Below are positions 16,906 to 23,524 of a DNA stretch of 52,835 bases, piece by piece. Origin of the DNA: Porphyromonadaceae bacterium (GTDB taxonomy: Bacteria > Bacteroidota > Bacteroidia > Bacteroidales > UBA12481). The notes below the pieces were generated by a model. That model did no database searches. It saw nothing but the letters and a program-made list of their open reading frames with translations, and had not been told where the DNA came from. The stretch spans positions 1 to 52,835 of the forward strand of contig QYQM01000111.1 of NCBI GenBank assembly GCA_007280905.1. The letters are read 5' to 3'. The position numbers and the translations under genes are program-made. Each line of letters starts with the position of its first letter. Position 1 is the first letter of the stretch.

Positions 16906-17018
16906 CTCAACGATCGGTATATTGATTATCTGGTCTATGGTAGATTAGGGGATCATGAGAAAGTCTTGATTAAGGTGTTGTCTGAATCGGAGCCGTATGG
17001 TTAGGGTAGGGAACCCGC

Positions 17019-17240
17019 CTATTCAAAGCGCCGGGTGTTCAGCACAAAGGTGATGTCATGAATGAGTTGCTCGACATACTGGTATTCATCGGCGAAGTTG
17101 ATCGGCTCGATTGCGGTCAGCATCCGTGAGGATTCTGCCTTTTTCAAAAAGCTGAGGTAGGTCTTTAAAGCGCGGCGGATAAACTCCAGGCTCCTGGTGT
17201 TGGAGTCTCGGTTGAGCAGGGATGAAGTGGGGTCTATCAT
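17019..17240 (-). CDS. Small hypothetical phage early protein
   Basis: This 73-residue helical protein begins MIDPTSSLLNRDSNTRSLEF and carries a basic stretch (RRALKTYLSFLKKAESSR). No family is recognised. It lies between the HTH regulator (41 bases upstream) and the primase (62 bases downstream of its stop to the older ATG) on the same strand, so it is probably co-transcribed with them as an early gene. Confidence 0.5.
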   Translation of the reverse strand: MIDPTSSLLNRDSNTRSLEFIRRALKTYLSFLKKAESSRMLTAIEPINFADEYQYVEQLIHDITFVLNTRRFE

Positions 17241-17281
17241 GGGTTGGCTATAATAATGGTTAGGCTTGCATAAACCATTAA

Positions 17282-17512
17282 TTATCTTTTAGTTATATTC
17301 AGAATCTTCCGAAACTTCATCGAGGTAGATTTCTTGCAAAGCTGTTGCTCCTCCAGAATCTTTAAAGCAAATTCCAAGATCCTCAGGTTAAACTTCTTTC
17401 CACTCATTACCTGATCTATATAACTATAAGATAAGTTAGTAGCCTCCTTTATCTGACCCCGGTAACCCCTCGGTAGCATGTCTCTAAGTTGCGATAGTTC
17501 AATCTCATTCAT
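17282..17512 (-). CDS. Small HTH DNA-binding protein, early regulator
   Basis: Starting at the ATG at 17510-17512 the protein has 76 residues, beginning MNEIELSQLRDMLPRGYRGQ. The core IKEATNLSYSYIDQVMSGKK is an HTH pattern typical of small Bacteroidota phage regulators, followed by a helix and a basic tail. A longer frame to 17650 exists, but it would run through the operator-like repeats and gives a non-conserved N-terminus, so I reject it. The gene is divergent from the XRE-family gene at 17776, with 263 bp between them. This is the layout of a phage lysis-lysogeny switch, with this protein in the Cro- or activator-like position. Confidence 0.7.
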   Translation of the reverse strand: MNEIELSQLRDMLPRGYRGQIKEATNLSYSYIDQVMSGKKFNLRILEFALKILEEQQLCKKSTSMKFRKILNITKR

Positions 17513-17529
17513 AAAATAATTGGAAAAAT

Positions 17530-17567
17530 GTGTAAATAGTGTAATAATTGGTGTAATATTGGTGTAG
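17530..17567. promoter_or_regulatory. Operator-like GTGTAA repeat array
   Basis: Four copies of GTGTAA or GTGTAG occur on the + strand at 17530, 17539, 17551 and 17562, immediately upstream of the leftward HTH gene. Spacing is 9, 12 and 11 bases, close to one helical turn. Short tandem sites between divergent regulators are usually repressor operators. The core GTGTA also occurs in several origin iterons. Confidence 0.5.
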
Positions 17568-17775
17568 TAAACTTTGGAATAGGTTCCTTTACAAGAATAG
17601 GCAGGTAAATCGATTTTGATTTTGGCAAATGGGCCTGAGTGCAGTTGCAAAAAGTAAAGGTTTGGTACTCCCTGAAAATGAGCAGGAAATAATATCAGCC
17701 CATCAGCTAAAAGTTATTGACAACGAAAACCAATCATTTTCCAGATTCTAAATTGATGCTGTTAATCAATATATT

Positions 17776-18111
17776 ATGAAAAAAAAGGTAGGGCAAATCA
17801 TTAAGGAACGGAGGGAGCATCTCAACCTGAGCAAATCTGCTTTGGCCCGTTTGATGGGATGCAGCCCACAGAATATCGACTCCCTGGAAAACCGGAAAAG
17901 CATCGACTTCGAGCTTGCTGAAAAGATGTGTGAGGTATTGGATTTCGATCTCTTTGAATACTACCGTGGCAAGTCCTCCAGGAAGCAGGTTGATACCTCG
18001 GAATTAGAGGCTAAACTGCTGGAAAGCAATCAGAAGTACATGGTGTTACTCGAGAAGTATACCTCGTTATTGGAGAGAGTTACAACTAATCAATTGAATA
18101 ACAAGGAATAG
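17776..18111 (+). CDS. XRE-family HTH repressor (CI-like)
   Basis: This 111-residue protein has an XRE helix-turn-helix at residues 5-60 (VGQIIKERREHLNLSKSALA, then LMGCSPQNIDSLENRK), and a C-terminal leucine-rich coiled coil (ESNQKYMVLLEKYTSLLERV) that probably dimerises it. It is the only rightward gene of the element and faces away from the early operon, the place of the master repressor. There is no LexA/S24 peptidase domain, so RecA-driven self-cleavage is not expected. Induction may need the antirepressor or another partner. Confidence 0.8.
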   Translation: MKKKVGQIIKERREHLNLSKSALARLMGCSPQNIDSLENRKSIDFELAEKMCEVLDFDLFEYYRGKSSRKQVDTSELEAKLLESNQKYMVLLEKYTSLLERVTTNQLNNKE

Positions 18112-18587
18112 TTGAAACTACTCTTTTAAAGCGAATCAAAAATGAATGATTTGGCTTCAAAGATCTCGGTTCCATTGAAAAATGATCAGAATTTAAACCT
18201 TAAGAACTGATTATTAATCAATTAACTGGTTAAGCCTACCGGAATGGGATAAAATAGAATGTGGATGATTGGCTTGGATGTGGCTTAAGGCAATGAAAAA
18301 CAAGTAATTAAACAAAATTGGATGTGCCTTTTATCTTCACCCAAATTCACGAAAGTCGATTGAAACATCGTTTAAACATCGTTCAGAAAAACAAAAAGCT
18401 TCTACAAAACCCGCTAATACTATGAAATCCAGGATTCCTCAAGAATCCCGCCGAGATCACTGAGAAAAATTATAAACCCCCGTCACTGTTGAATTACAGA
18501 GCGGGGGTTTGTTTTTAATATAAATCAGATGGTCAACTTAGGTCATCAATATCTCAATCAAGTGCCTTCCTAATCTTTCTGCATCTA
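18112..18587. other. Intergenic region at the right side of the element
   Basis: No convincing gene was found; two very short frames (about 22 and 13 codons) have no support. It contains a 10-bp direct repeat AAACATCGTT at 18363-18372 and 18374-18383 and a terminator at 18474-18516. The right end of the mobile element could be here or further right, near 19.45 kb. Confidence 0.5.
18474..18516 (+). terminator. Rho-independent terminator
   Basis: AAACCCCCG (18474-18482) pairs perfectly with CGGGGGTTT (18502-18510) and an inner CTGT/ACAG stem extends the hairpin. GTTTTT follows on the + strand. It would end transcription from the XRE repressor gene, although that stop codon is 360 bases away, so an untranslated RNA may be included. 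The A-rich left flank allows termination in the other direction too. Confidence 0.75.
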
Positions 18588-19430
18588 TTATTTATAGGAA
18601 AATTGGATTTTTGACGAAATCGCCTTCCTGATAGAATACTTTACTGAAATGCCACGATTACTTTCAGGCATTAGCTTAGTTTGCATGCCCTCAGGTTCTA
18701 AATTGAGATATTCAGTTGTCTGGGTATTCACGGTTTCACCTTTCTTATTAAGGTAATTCACTTCGACTACGATCCTGTCAAACACGTATATGCTGTTATT
18801 TTTTAAAGAAATTTTCAAGTCGGAAATTCCTTTGATTTTTTTGACCTTAAATTTGCTATGCGTTACAATCAGGAAATCGGAAATCTTGTCATACATAGCT
18901 TTTTTGTCCTTTTCAATTTTTTCAAGAGATTGCTTTTCAGTCTCTTCTACAACTTTCTTGTCGAGCATTTGTCGTTCAACCGAATCATGTTTAGCAGTTG
19001 CTTCTAATAAGAGTCCTTCGTATTTGAAGTTTGTTTCATTCAGATAAAAAGAGGCTGGATTGGAACCATTCGGTTTACTCCATACTCCTTCAATTCTTGA
19101 TGGATTCTTAAACTTCCCCTTAAAAGTTCCAGTGAGATTACCGGTGCGATCAAATTCATTAAGAATCAGACTATCCGAACGATATAATTCGCCGCTTATG
19201 GTAATTTTGTCGGGGTCTGATTTGTAGAAATACGAGCCCGAAATCTTTCTTTCAGTTGAACTAATTGTCAAGCAAATCTCAGGTCTGTTCTCTAGCCGGC
19301 CCTCAAAGACTTTCGAGAAATTCTTTCCGACTCCCTGGGAATTTTGACATGACGGCAAGATTGCAAAGATCAGGCAGATCCATGATAACCCTTTAAAGGG
19401 TTTAATGTGTGTGTGGGTATTGTTTTTCAT
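18588..19430 (-). CDS. Hypothetical lipoprotein
   Basis: This 280-residue protein has a signal peptide with lipobox LPSC (Cys about residue 28). The N-terminal domain (40-130) has a beta pattern reminiscent of small lipocalin-like barrels (FEGRLENRPEICLTISSTER, LTGTFKGKFKNPSRIEGVW). A charged helix follows (EETEKQSLEKIEKDKKAMYD), then a C-terminal beta domain (about 185-280) resembling proteins that describe secondary, stress-linked surface folds. No function is recognised. It is AT-rich compared with the element genes and lies just outside or at the edge of the element, with its own upstream region. Confidence 0.65.
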   Translation of the reverse strand: MKNNTHTHIKPFKGLSWICLIFAILPSCQNSQGVGKNFSKVFEGRLENRPEICLTISSTERKISGSYFYKSDPDKITISGELYRSDSLILNEFDRTGNLTGTFKGKFKNPSRIEGVWSKPNGSNPASFYLNETNFKYEGLLLEATAKHDSVERQMLDKKVVEETEKQSLEKIEKDKKAMYDKISDFLIVTHSKFKVKKIKGISDLKISLKNNSIYVFDRIVVEVNYLNKKGETVNTQTTEYLNLEPEGMQTKLMPESNRGISVKYSIRKAISSKIQFSYK

Positions 19431-19658
19431 AAGATTAAGATTTAGAATTTATCTTATAAAGTGTTCATTATAAAGTGTTCATTATCTGACTAAAACCTTT
19501 CTTTTTAGAATCTTTTTACTTGCATGAACCATACATAGATATTCCGGTCTAAAGTGAGCACCACATTCCGAAGCAAACTAGGCAGTAATTTTTAAATCAA
19601 CATTTCGACAAAGAACGCGATCCGTTGCCTTTCTAAAATTAGTAATTAGTTTTCACTT
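19431..19658. other. Intergenic region with tandem repeat
   Basis: The region upstream of the lipoprotein gene contains the 14-bp tandem repeat described next. Around 19550-19600 there is a stretch (GGTCTAAAGTGAGCACCACA) that looks like the end of an insertion sequence, but no transposase or matching second end is present. Together with the uncertain small frames to its right, the gene-poor stretch extends to about 19860. Confidence 0.4.
19454..19485. repeat. 14-bp tandem duplication, possible attachment-site relic
   Basis: TTATAAAGTGTTCA occurs twice in tandem (19454-19467, 19468-19481), followed by TTAT. The preceding bases TATCTTA (19450-19456) and the repeat core AGTGTTCATTA also occur side by side at 151-168, without the TAA between them. 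Both places are just upstream of leftward genes. Confidence 0.5.
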
Positions 19659-19859
19659 ATGCTCTTTTTCGTTTTACGCATAGATTCTCCTTTCAGATTG
19701 ATACGGAATAGAATAAGAAGCTGGCTGGTTTGTAAGACCAGAGAGGATATGGTTTTTGCCGAGCGGCACTGCCCCCAGAAAAATGCCAAAACGATGTATG
19801 ACATGTTTCAGAAGATCCCCAAAACATGGATACGGAAAATGGTTGAAATTAAGGTCTGA
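19659..19859 (+). CDS. Small hypothetical protein (uncertain)
   Basis: This 66-residue frame is cysteine-containing and basic, ending MFQKIPKTWIRKMVEIKV. The last 40 residues (from MVFAERHCPQKNAKTMYDMF) look protein-like, while the first 20 are hydrophobic and less convincing. It ends two bases before the stop codon of the small leftward gene at 19861, so the two converge. No family is recognised; it may be spurious. Confidence 0.3.
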   Translation: MLFFVLRIDSPFRLIRNRIRSWLVCKTREDMVFAERHCPQKNAKTMYDMFQKIPKTWIRKMVEIKV

Positions 19860-19860
19860 C

Positions 19861-19989
19861 CTACTTCTTGGTCGGCTTCTTGATGGTTTCCACCACAGAA
19901 GTGTTCTTCTTTTTTTCAGCCTCCTTGACGGGAATGAATTGACCGTTCTTCGCATTCCGGCCAATATTGACGGTTTTTGTGTTTGGCAT
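19861..19989 (-). CDS. Small basic conserved-type protein (42 aa)
   Basis: This short gene encodes MPNTKTVNIGRNAKNGQFIP followed by VKEAEKKKNTSVVETIKKP and a TKK tail. The pattern 'TVNxGRNAxxGQFIPVKEAE...VVETIKK' is, from memory, shared by many small bacterial proteins of unknown role (some misnamed multidrug transporters). The protein has no membrane segment. Its strong resemblance to that family makes it real despite its size; the function is unknown. Confidence 0.65.
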   Translation of the reverse strand: MPNTKTVNIGRNAKNGQFIPVKEAEKKKNTSVVETIKKPTKK

Positions 19990-20055
19990 GACGTAAAACT
20001 CAATAAATTAGTTACTTGAAACCCTTGTTCATTAATAACTTTTACCATTATAAAA

Positions 20056-21069
20056 CTACCAACGATTAAATTTCAAATCCTTCGTGTACCGTCCCCAGGC
20101 TAGAGAATCCTTGGTGCGTTGGTCCATTACCAATTTTGACAATGAGGTATACGCTTTTAGAGCAAAAAGACCTATTCCGTTATGAAAGTTATTCCATAAC
20201 TGGTAGCCTTGGTCATTATCCGAATAATAAGTGTCCATAAAAGTTCGTAGGGAAGATGATCCAACATGTAGTTCAAGGTCGAGTGAAATCAAATCTCGCT
20301 GAATGACATCCTTCGAATCGGGAAAAGCCTTGGCCAAACGCTTGAAAAATTTGTCCGGGTTAATAAAAAGGAACTGTGGGCCGTCTTTAGTATCAATATC
20401 TGGATGCACGGAAAAGTCAATTGTCTTGTCTTCTATCGAGTTAGCCTCCTCACGATAATGAATCTTGCATCGGAGATCGTAATAAAGCCTATCGCTTGTA
20501 TTGAACTCAATATAATAGGGGATACTATCATAAAGCCTAAATTCCTTATAAGTATAAATCGGGTAAATGATTTTAGGCTTGGCAATGTTGGCCGCGATCC
20601 GGGCGTATGACGGTTCATGGTTGTCCTGATAGTCAATCACCAGCCGCAAATCATCAAATAATGTATCCGGGTTTTCCAAACTGGAATAACCAAAAAAGCT
20701 GCTAAGAACATTGCGGGTTTCAAACGCACAACCCGGGGCTGAAGAAAAAAAACCGGTATCACGTCCGTAAGGCATGGCTGAAAAAACCGTTTCCCAGATA
20801 CGGAACCCTTTACTCCAAGCTTCTAAGGTTATTTTAGCCCTTTGATAAGCAATGAATGCTGGATCCTGTGCCATCTCCGGCGCACTCTTGTAACCGGAAA
20901 ATGTTCTGGTCAGAAGAACATTAAAGACAGAATCTTGTGGATTTATGATGCAGTAAACCACAGGAATCGACTCACTGCCGGTAAGGATATCAAGGTCCTC
21001 TGAACATGAGATCATGCTCAAAATTCCCAAAATGCAGAACAGCGGTCTAAGAGGATTCAGAGTGGTCAT
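20056..21069 (-). CDS. DUF4249-like lipoprotein
   Basis: From the ATG at 21067-21069 the protein has 337 residues. A signal peptide with lipobox SMISC anchors it at the outer membrane. The region VVYCIINPQDSVFNVLLTRT and the following KITLEAW match the N-terminal beta-sandwich pattern of DUF4249 proteins, which in Bacteroidota usually accompany TonB-dependent receptors; no receptor is present here. The ATG overlaps the upstream TGA (ATGA), so the start is chosen there rather than at the longer frame at 21084. It is the last gene of a three-gene operon of exported proteins. Confidence 0.65.
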   Translation of the reverse strand: MTTLNPLRPLFCILGILSMISCSEDLDILTGSESIPVVYCIINPQDSVFNVLLTRTFSGYKSAPEMAQDPAFIAYQRAKITLEAWSKGFRIWETVFSAMPYGRDTGFFSSAPGCAFETRNVLSSFFGYSSLENPDTLFDDLRLVIDYQDNHEPSYARIAANIAKPKIIYPIYTYKEFRLYDSIPYYIEFNTSDRLYYDLRCKIHYREEANSIEDKTIDFSVHPDIDTKDGPQFLFINPDKFFKRLAKAFPDSKDVIQRDLISLDLELHVGSSSLRTFMDTYYSDNDQGYQLWNNFHNGIGLFALKAYTSLSKLVMDQRTKDSLAWGRYTKDLKFNRW

Positions 21070-22025
21070 TCTTTTCTGATACACCTTAATGTCATAAATT
21101 GATTGGTACTTGGGTCGAATTTTGGGTCCTTGCTTTTTACTAATGTAACACCTATTTGGCTAATTCCCAATGCTTGGTCGAGGTAGAAGTGCCCTGGAAT
21201 GATTTGTATGTTATTTTCTCGCTTAAAATCAGACGCCCAAAATCCCTTGTAAGCGCCCAAAGACCCAAAACTTGGATCTGGTCCGCTGTCACCCAAAAAA
21301 TGTTGACCTGCGTGTAAATTTAACCCAGAGAGACCATTCCGGCCATAGTAGGAAATCGCGTAATATTTTGGTAAATCCTTCAATAGCTCATTCCATTCTC
21401 CCATTGTCGGAATATGCCAACCGGGTGGGCAAATGCCCTGTTGTTCGTTCAATTGGTAATTCAGGGATTCCCGCCAACTATATAAACCAAAGATTGTATC
21501 CAAAGTCATAAGGTGAATGTAAAAATATTGCTCAGTAATCCCATTGTTTGTCTGGCTTTGCGTGACATCAATGATCTTTCCATACCTTAAGTTTTCACTC
21601 ATCCACCACATATCATTTATTTTTGCAATGCCATAGGATTGGCCATCACGAGGGTCACGAAGTATTCCAAGATTTTTATTCCTGCCAAAAGATTCAATAA
21701 CAATAGAAGCGGTATCAGTCAGACCCTCAAAGTCCGATACCTCTACAATGACCTTATAGGTTCCCGGAATAGTAAACCGGTGACCAATAGCGCTTTCAGA
21801 TCCCCAACCCGTATCCCAAGTTGAATCGCTTTCGAAATTCCAACGGAAGGTAAGTCCGGAAGTAAAGCCTTGACTGTTAACAGACTTCCCCGCATCCAGT
21901 TCAAATAATATAGTTGTATCGCCGAGGATCGGAAAACTGTTACAGGAAGCTGTCGGAGGAAACTGGTCCCGCTGACAGTTGGTTGCAACTATGATTGGTA
22001 TGATGATTATGTAAAATCTTTTCAT
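21066..22025 (-). CDS. PKD and FISUMP domain lipoprotein
   Basis: With the ATG at 22023-22025 the protein has 319 residues: signal peptide with lipobox IVATNC, a PKD-like domain (about 30-120; GLTFRWNFESDSTWDTGWGS and FTIPGTYKVIVEVSDFEG), then a FISUMP domain (DPRDGQSYGIAKINDMWWMS, GICPPGWHIPTMGEWNELL, closing TLRCIRK). FISUMP (Fibrobacter succinogenes major paralogous domain) occurs in many secreted Bacteroidota proteins of unknown function. The longer frame to 22106 adds a non-signal-like N-terminus overlapping the preceding gene and is rejected. A similar FISUMP gene lies at 27995. Confidence 0.78.
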   Translation of the reverse strand: MKRFYIIIIPIIVATNCQRDQFPPTASCNSFPILGDTTILFELDAGKSVNSQGFTSGLTFRWNFESDSTWDTGWGSESAIGHRFTIPGTYKVIVEVSDFEGLTDTASIVIESFGRNKNLGILRDPRDGQSYGIAKINDMWWMSENLRYGKIIDVTQSQTNNGITEQYFYIHLMTLDTIFGLYSWRESLNYQLNEQQGICPPGWHIPTMGEWNELLKDLPKYYAISYYGRNGLSGLNLHAGQHFLGDSGPDPSFGSLGAYKGFWASDFKRENNIQIIPGHFYLDQALGISQIGVTLVKSKDPKFDPSTNQFMTLRCIRKE

Positions 22026-22086
22026 AGTGGAAAAGCAGGCTAGGCATTCACCTAGCCTGCATAATAAAGAACTACTTCTTAATCGG

Positions 22087-22536
22087 TTATTCGATTGCAA
22101 GAGCACCCTTACTAAACTCCATCACATACATATATGTGTCCACAACATATCTCGTGGTGTAGTAGCTATGACTGGAAATGCTTCCAAGATTCTGCCAACT
22201 TGAAGTTGATGTTTCCTTAACATATAAGGTCACATTCGTATAGTACGAAGAAGGAGTATAATAATGTTGATAATCTGTCGGGAAATACTCCGTCGTTCTT
22301 GGTAGAGAAACGGGATCGCCATACGTTACATATATATTCCCTGGATCAGTAACAATAGGCCCACTAACGATCACTTTCGCGGAATAATAATCGTGTTGAT
22401 TATTATTACTGTCGAGCCAATAAAGATTTGTAATCTTGATCGTAGTTACATTCGGCAGACACGGTGAGAAGCTCTGTAAAGAGAAGGAGCTAAGAATGAT
22501 TGCACAGATTGCAAGTTTGAAAAATGTTGATTTCAT
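22087..22536 (-). CDS. Small secreted protein
   Basis: From the ATG at 22534-22536 the protein has 149 residues with a signal peptide (MKSTFFKLAICAIILSSFSL, cleaved near FSPC). The mature part is rich in Tyr, Thr and Ser and beta-prone (YYTPSSYYTNVTLYVKETST), with no recognised family. It is the first gene of the operon with the FISUMP and DUF4249-like lipoproteins (62-bp gap to the next gene). The longer frame to 22638 lacks a signal peptide and is rejected. Confidence 0.6.
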   Translation of the reverse strand: MKSTFFKLAICAIILSSFSLQSFSPCLPNVTTIKITNLYWLDSNNNQHDYYSAKVIVSGPIVTDPGNIYVTYGDPVSLPRTTEYFPTDYQHYYTPSSYYTNVTLYVKETSTSSWQNLGSISSHSYYTTRYVVDTYMYVMEFSKGALAIE

Positions 22537-23083
22537 CTTTTTCCGTAATTTTAGTAAATAATTGAGTAGTCCATTTTCGACGGAGATGGATTCTGTAGGT
22601 CTTCTATCCGTGAGGCGAACAAAATTGGAAGACTTCAACTCTGCCCCTTGGTTATGATCTGATCATCCCAAGGGGTTTTTCTTTAAATGAATTTTATGTT
22701 GCCAATTTAATCAAAATTAAGAAATAGTAGAATATTGAATTGATACTTAAAAGAATGAAGAGGATCAATACAAAGTGATTATGAAAATATTGGTAATCTG
22801 TCTATAGCCGAACAATTAAATAGACCGCAGGTGAATGGTCTAAATTGAGCAATCACTAGGGTAAAAAGCAACACTGTAATTCCTTTCATACTTATTCACG
22901 TTTTTGAAATCTTCATTTAAGAACATACCTACATTTACTATTATGTCGGATTTCGCCAAAACCTTAACCACAAATAGTAAAGTATTTTCTAATAGATTGA
23001 TAATCAATGAAATAATATTACGTTAGATGCTGCTTGCTTTCGTGCCGGGTTGCTTGGCGGTTCCATGTCGAGATTGTACGTAG
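22537..23083. other. Intergenic region between secreted-protein operon and IS
   Basis: No gene of convincing length was found. On the + strand a 31-codon open stretch ends at a TGA at 22655-22657, inside the loop of a + strand terminator hairpin, and may be the tail of a lost gene. A TAATTTTG (TAnnTTTG-type) motif on the minus strand at 22712-22719 could drive the leftward operon. The rest is AT-rich and featureless. Confidence 0.45.
22644..22683 (+). terminator. Orphan + strand terminator
   Basis: CCCCTTGG (22644-22651) pairs perfectly with CCAAGGGG (22668-22675); the loop holds a further ATGATC/GATCAT stem. TTTTTCTTT follows on the + strand. No rightward gene ends here, as all neighbours to the left are leftward. 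Confidence 0.7.
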
Positions 23084-23160
23084 TCAAACCAATCCGGGCA
23101 CTTTAAGAGATATGTTAAGAGACACTTTATGTGTAACTTAACCCTTTAAAGAGTACGACG

Positions 23161-23499
23161 ATGAAAGAAAAAGAAAAGCCCAGCACGGAGCAGATCGTGC
23201 GGGAGATTAAACGCAGAACCCGTCGGAAGTTAAATTCCGAAGAAAAAATCAGGGTTGTTCTGGATGGTCTTCGGGGAGAAGACAGTATTGCCGAGATTTG
23301 CCGCAGAGAGGGCATAAATCCCAATTTGTTTTACCGGTGGAGTAAGAGCTTCATGGAAGCCGGAAAGAGGCGTCTAAATGGCGACACGCTAAGAGAGGCA
23401 AGTTCCGACGAGGGTACACAGCTTCGGAAAGAAAATGAGGAACTCAAGAAGCTTCTGGCAGAAGTATTTTTAGAAAACCGGTTGATAAAAAAAACCTGA
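23161..23499 (+). CDS. IS3-family transposase OrfA
   Basis: This 112-residue protein has an HTH (LNSEEKIRVVLDGLRGEDSI followed by AEICRREGINPNLFYRWSKS) and a C-terminal leucine-zipper-like helix (LRKENEELKKLLAEVFLENR), both typical of OrfA. It ends at a run of eight A residues (23487-23494). Just after this run the +1 frame is open into orfB, so slippage could make an OrfAB fusion. The ATG at 23161 gives the family's usual length. Confidence 0.88.
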   Translation: MKEKEKPSTEQIVREIKRRTRRKLNSEEKIRVVLDGLRGEDSIAEICRREGINPNLFYRWSKSFMEAGKRRLNGDTLREASSDEGTQLRKENEELKKLLAEVFLENRLIKKT

Positions 23500-23524
23500 A
23501 TGGCTTAGAATAAAACCCAAGGGG

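Noticed and set aside
17513-17650. Longer start of the leftward HTH gene
   Set aside because: The extension would be encoded by the operator-like repeats and gives no recognisable N-terminus.
19550-19600. Possible insertion-sequence end (GTGAGCACC-type sequence)
   Set aside because: No transposase or second end was found; reported only as context.
19674-20048. 124-codon leftward frame
   Set aside because: It overlaps the well-supported 42-residue gene in another frame and is Arg/Pro/Ser-rich as expected for a shadow.
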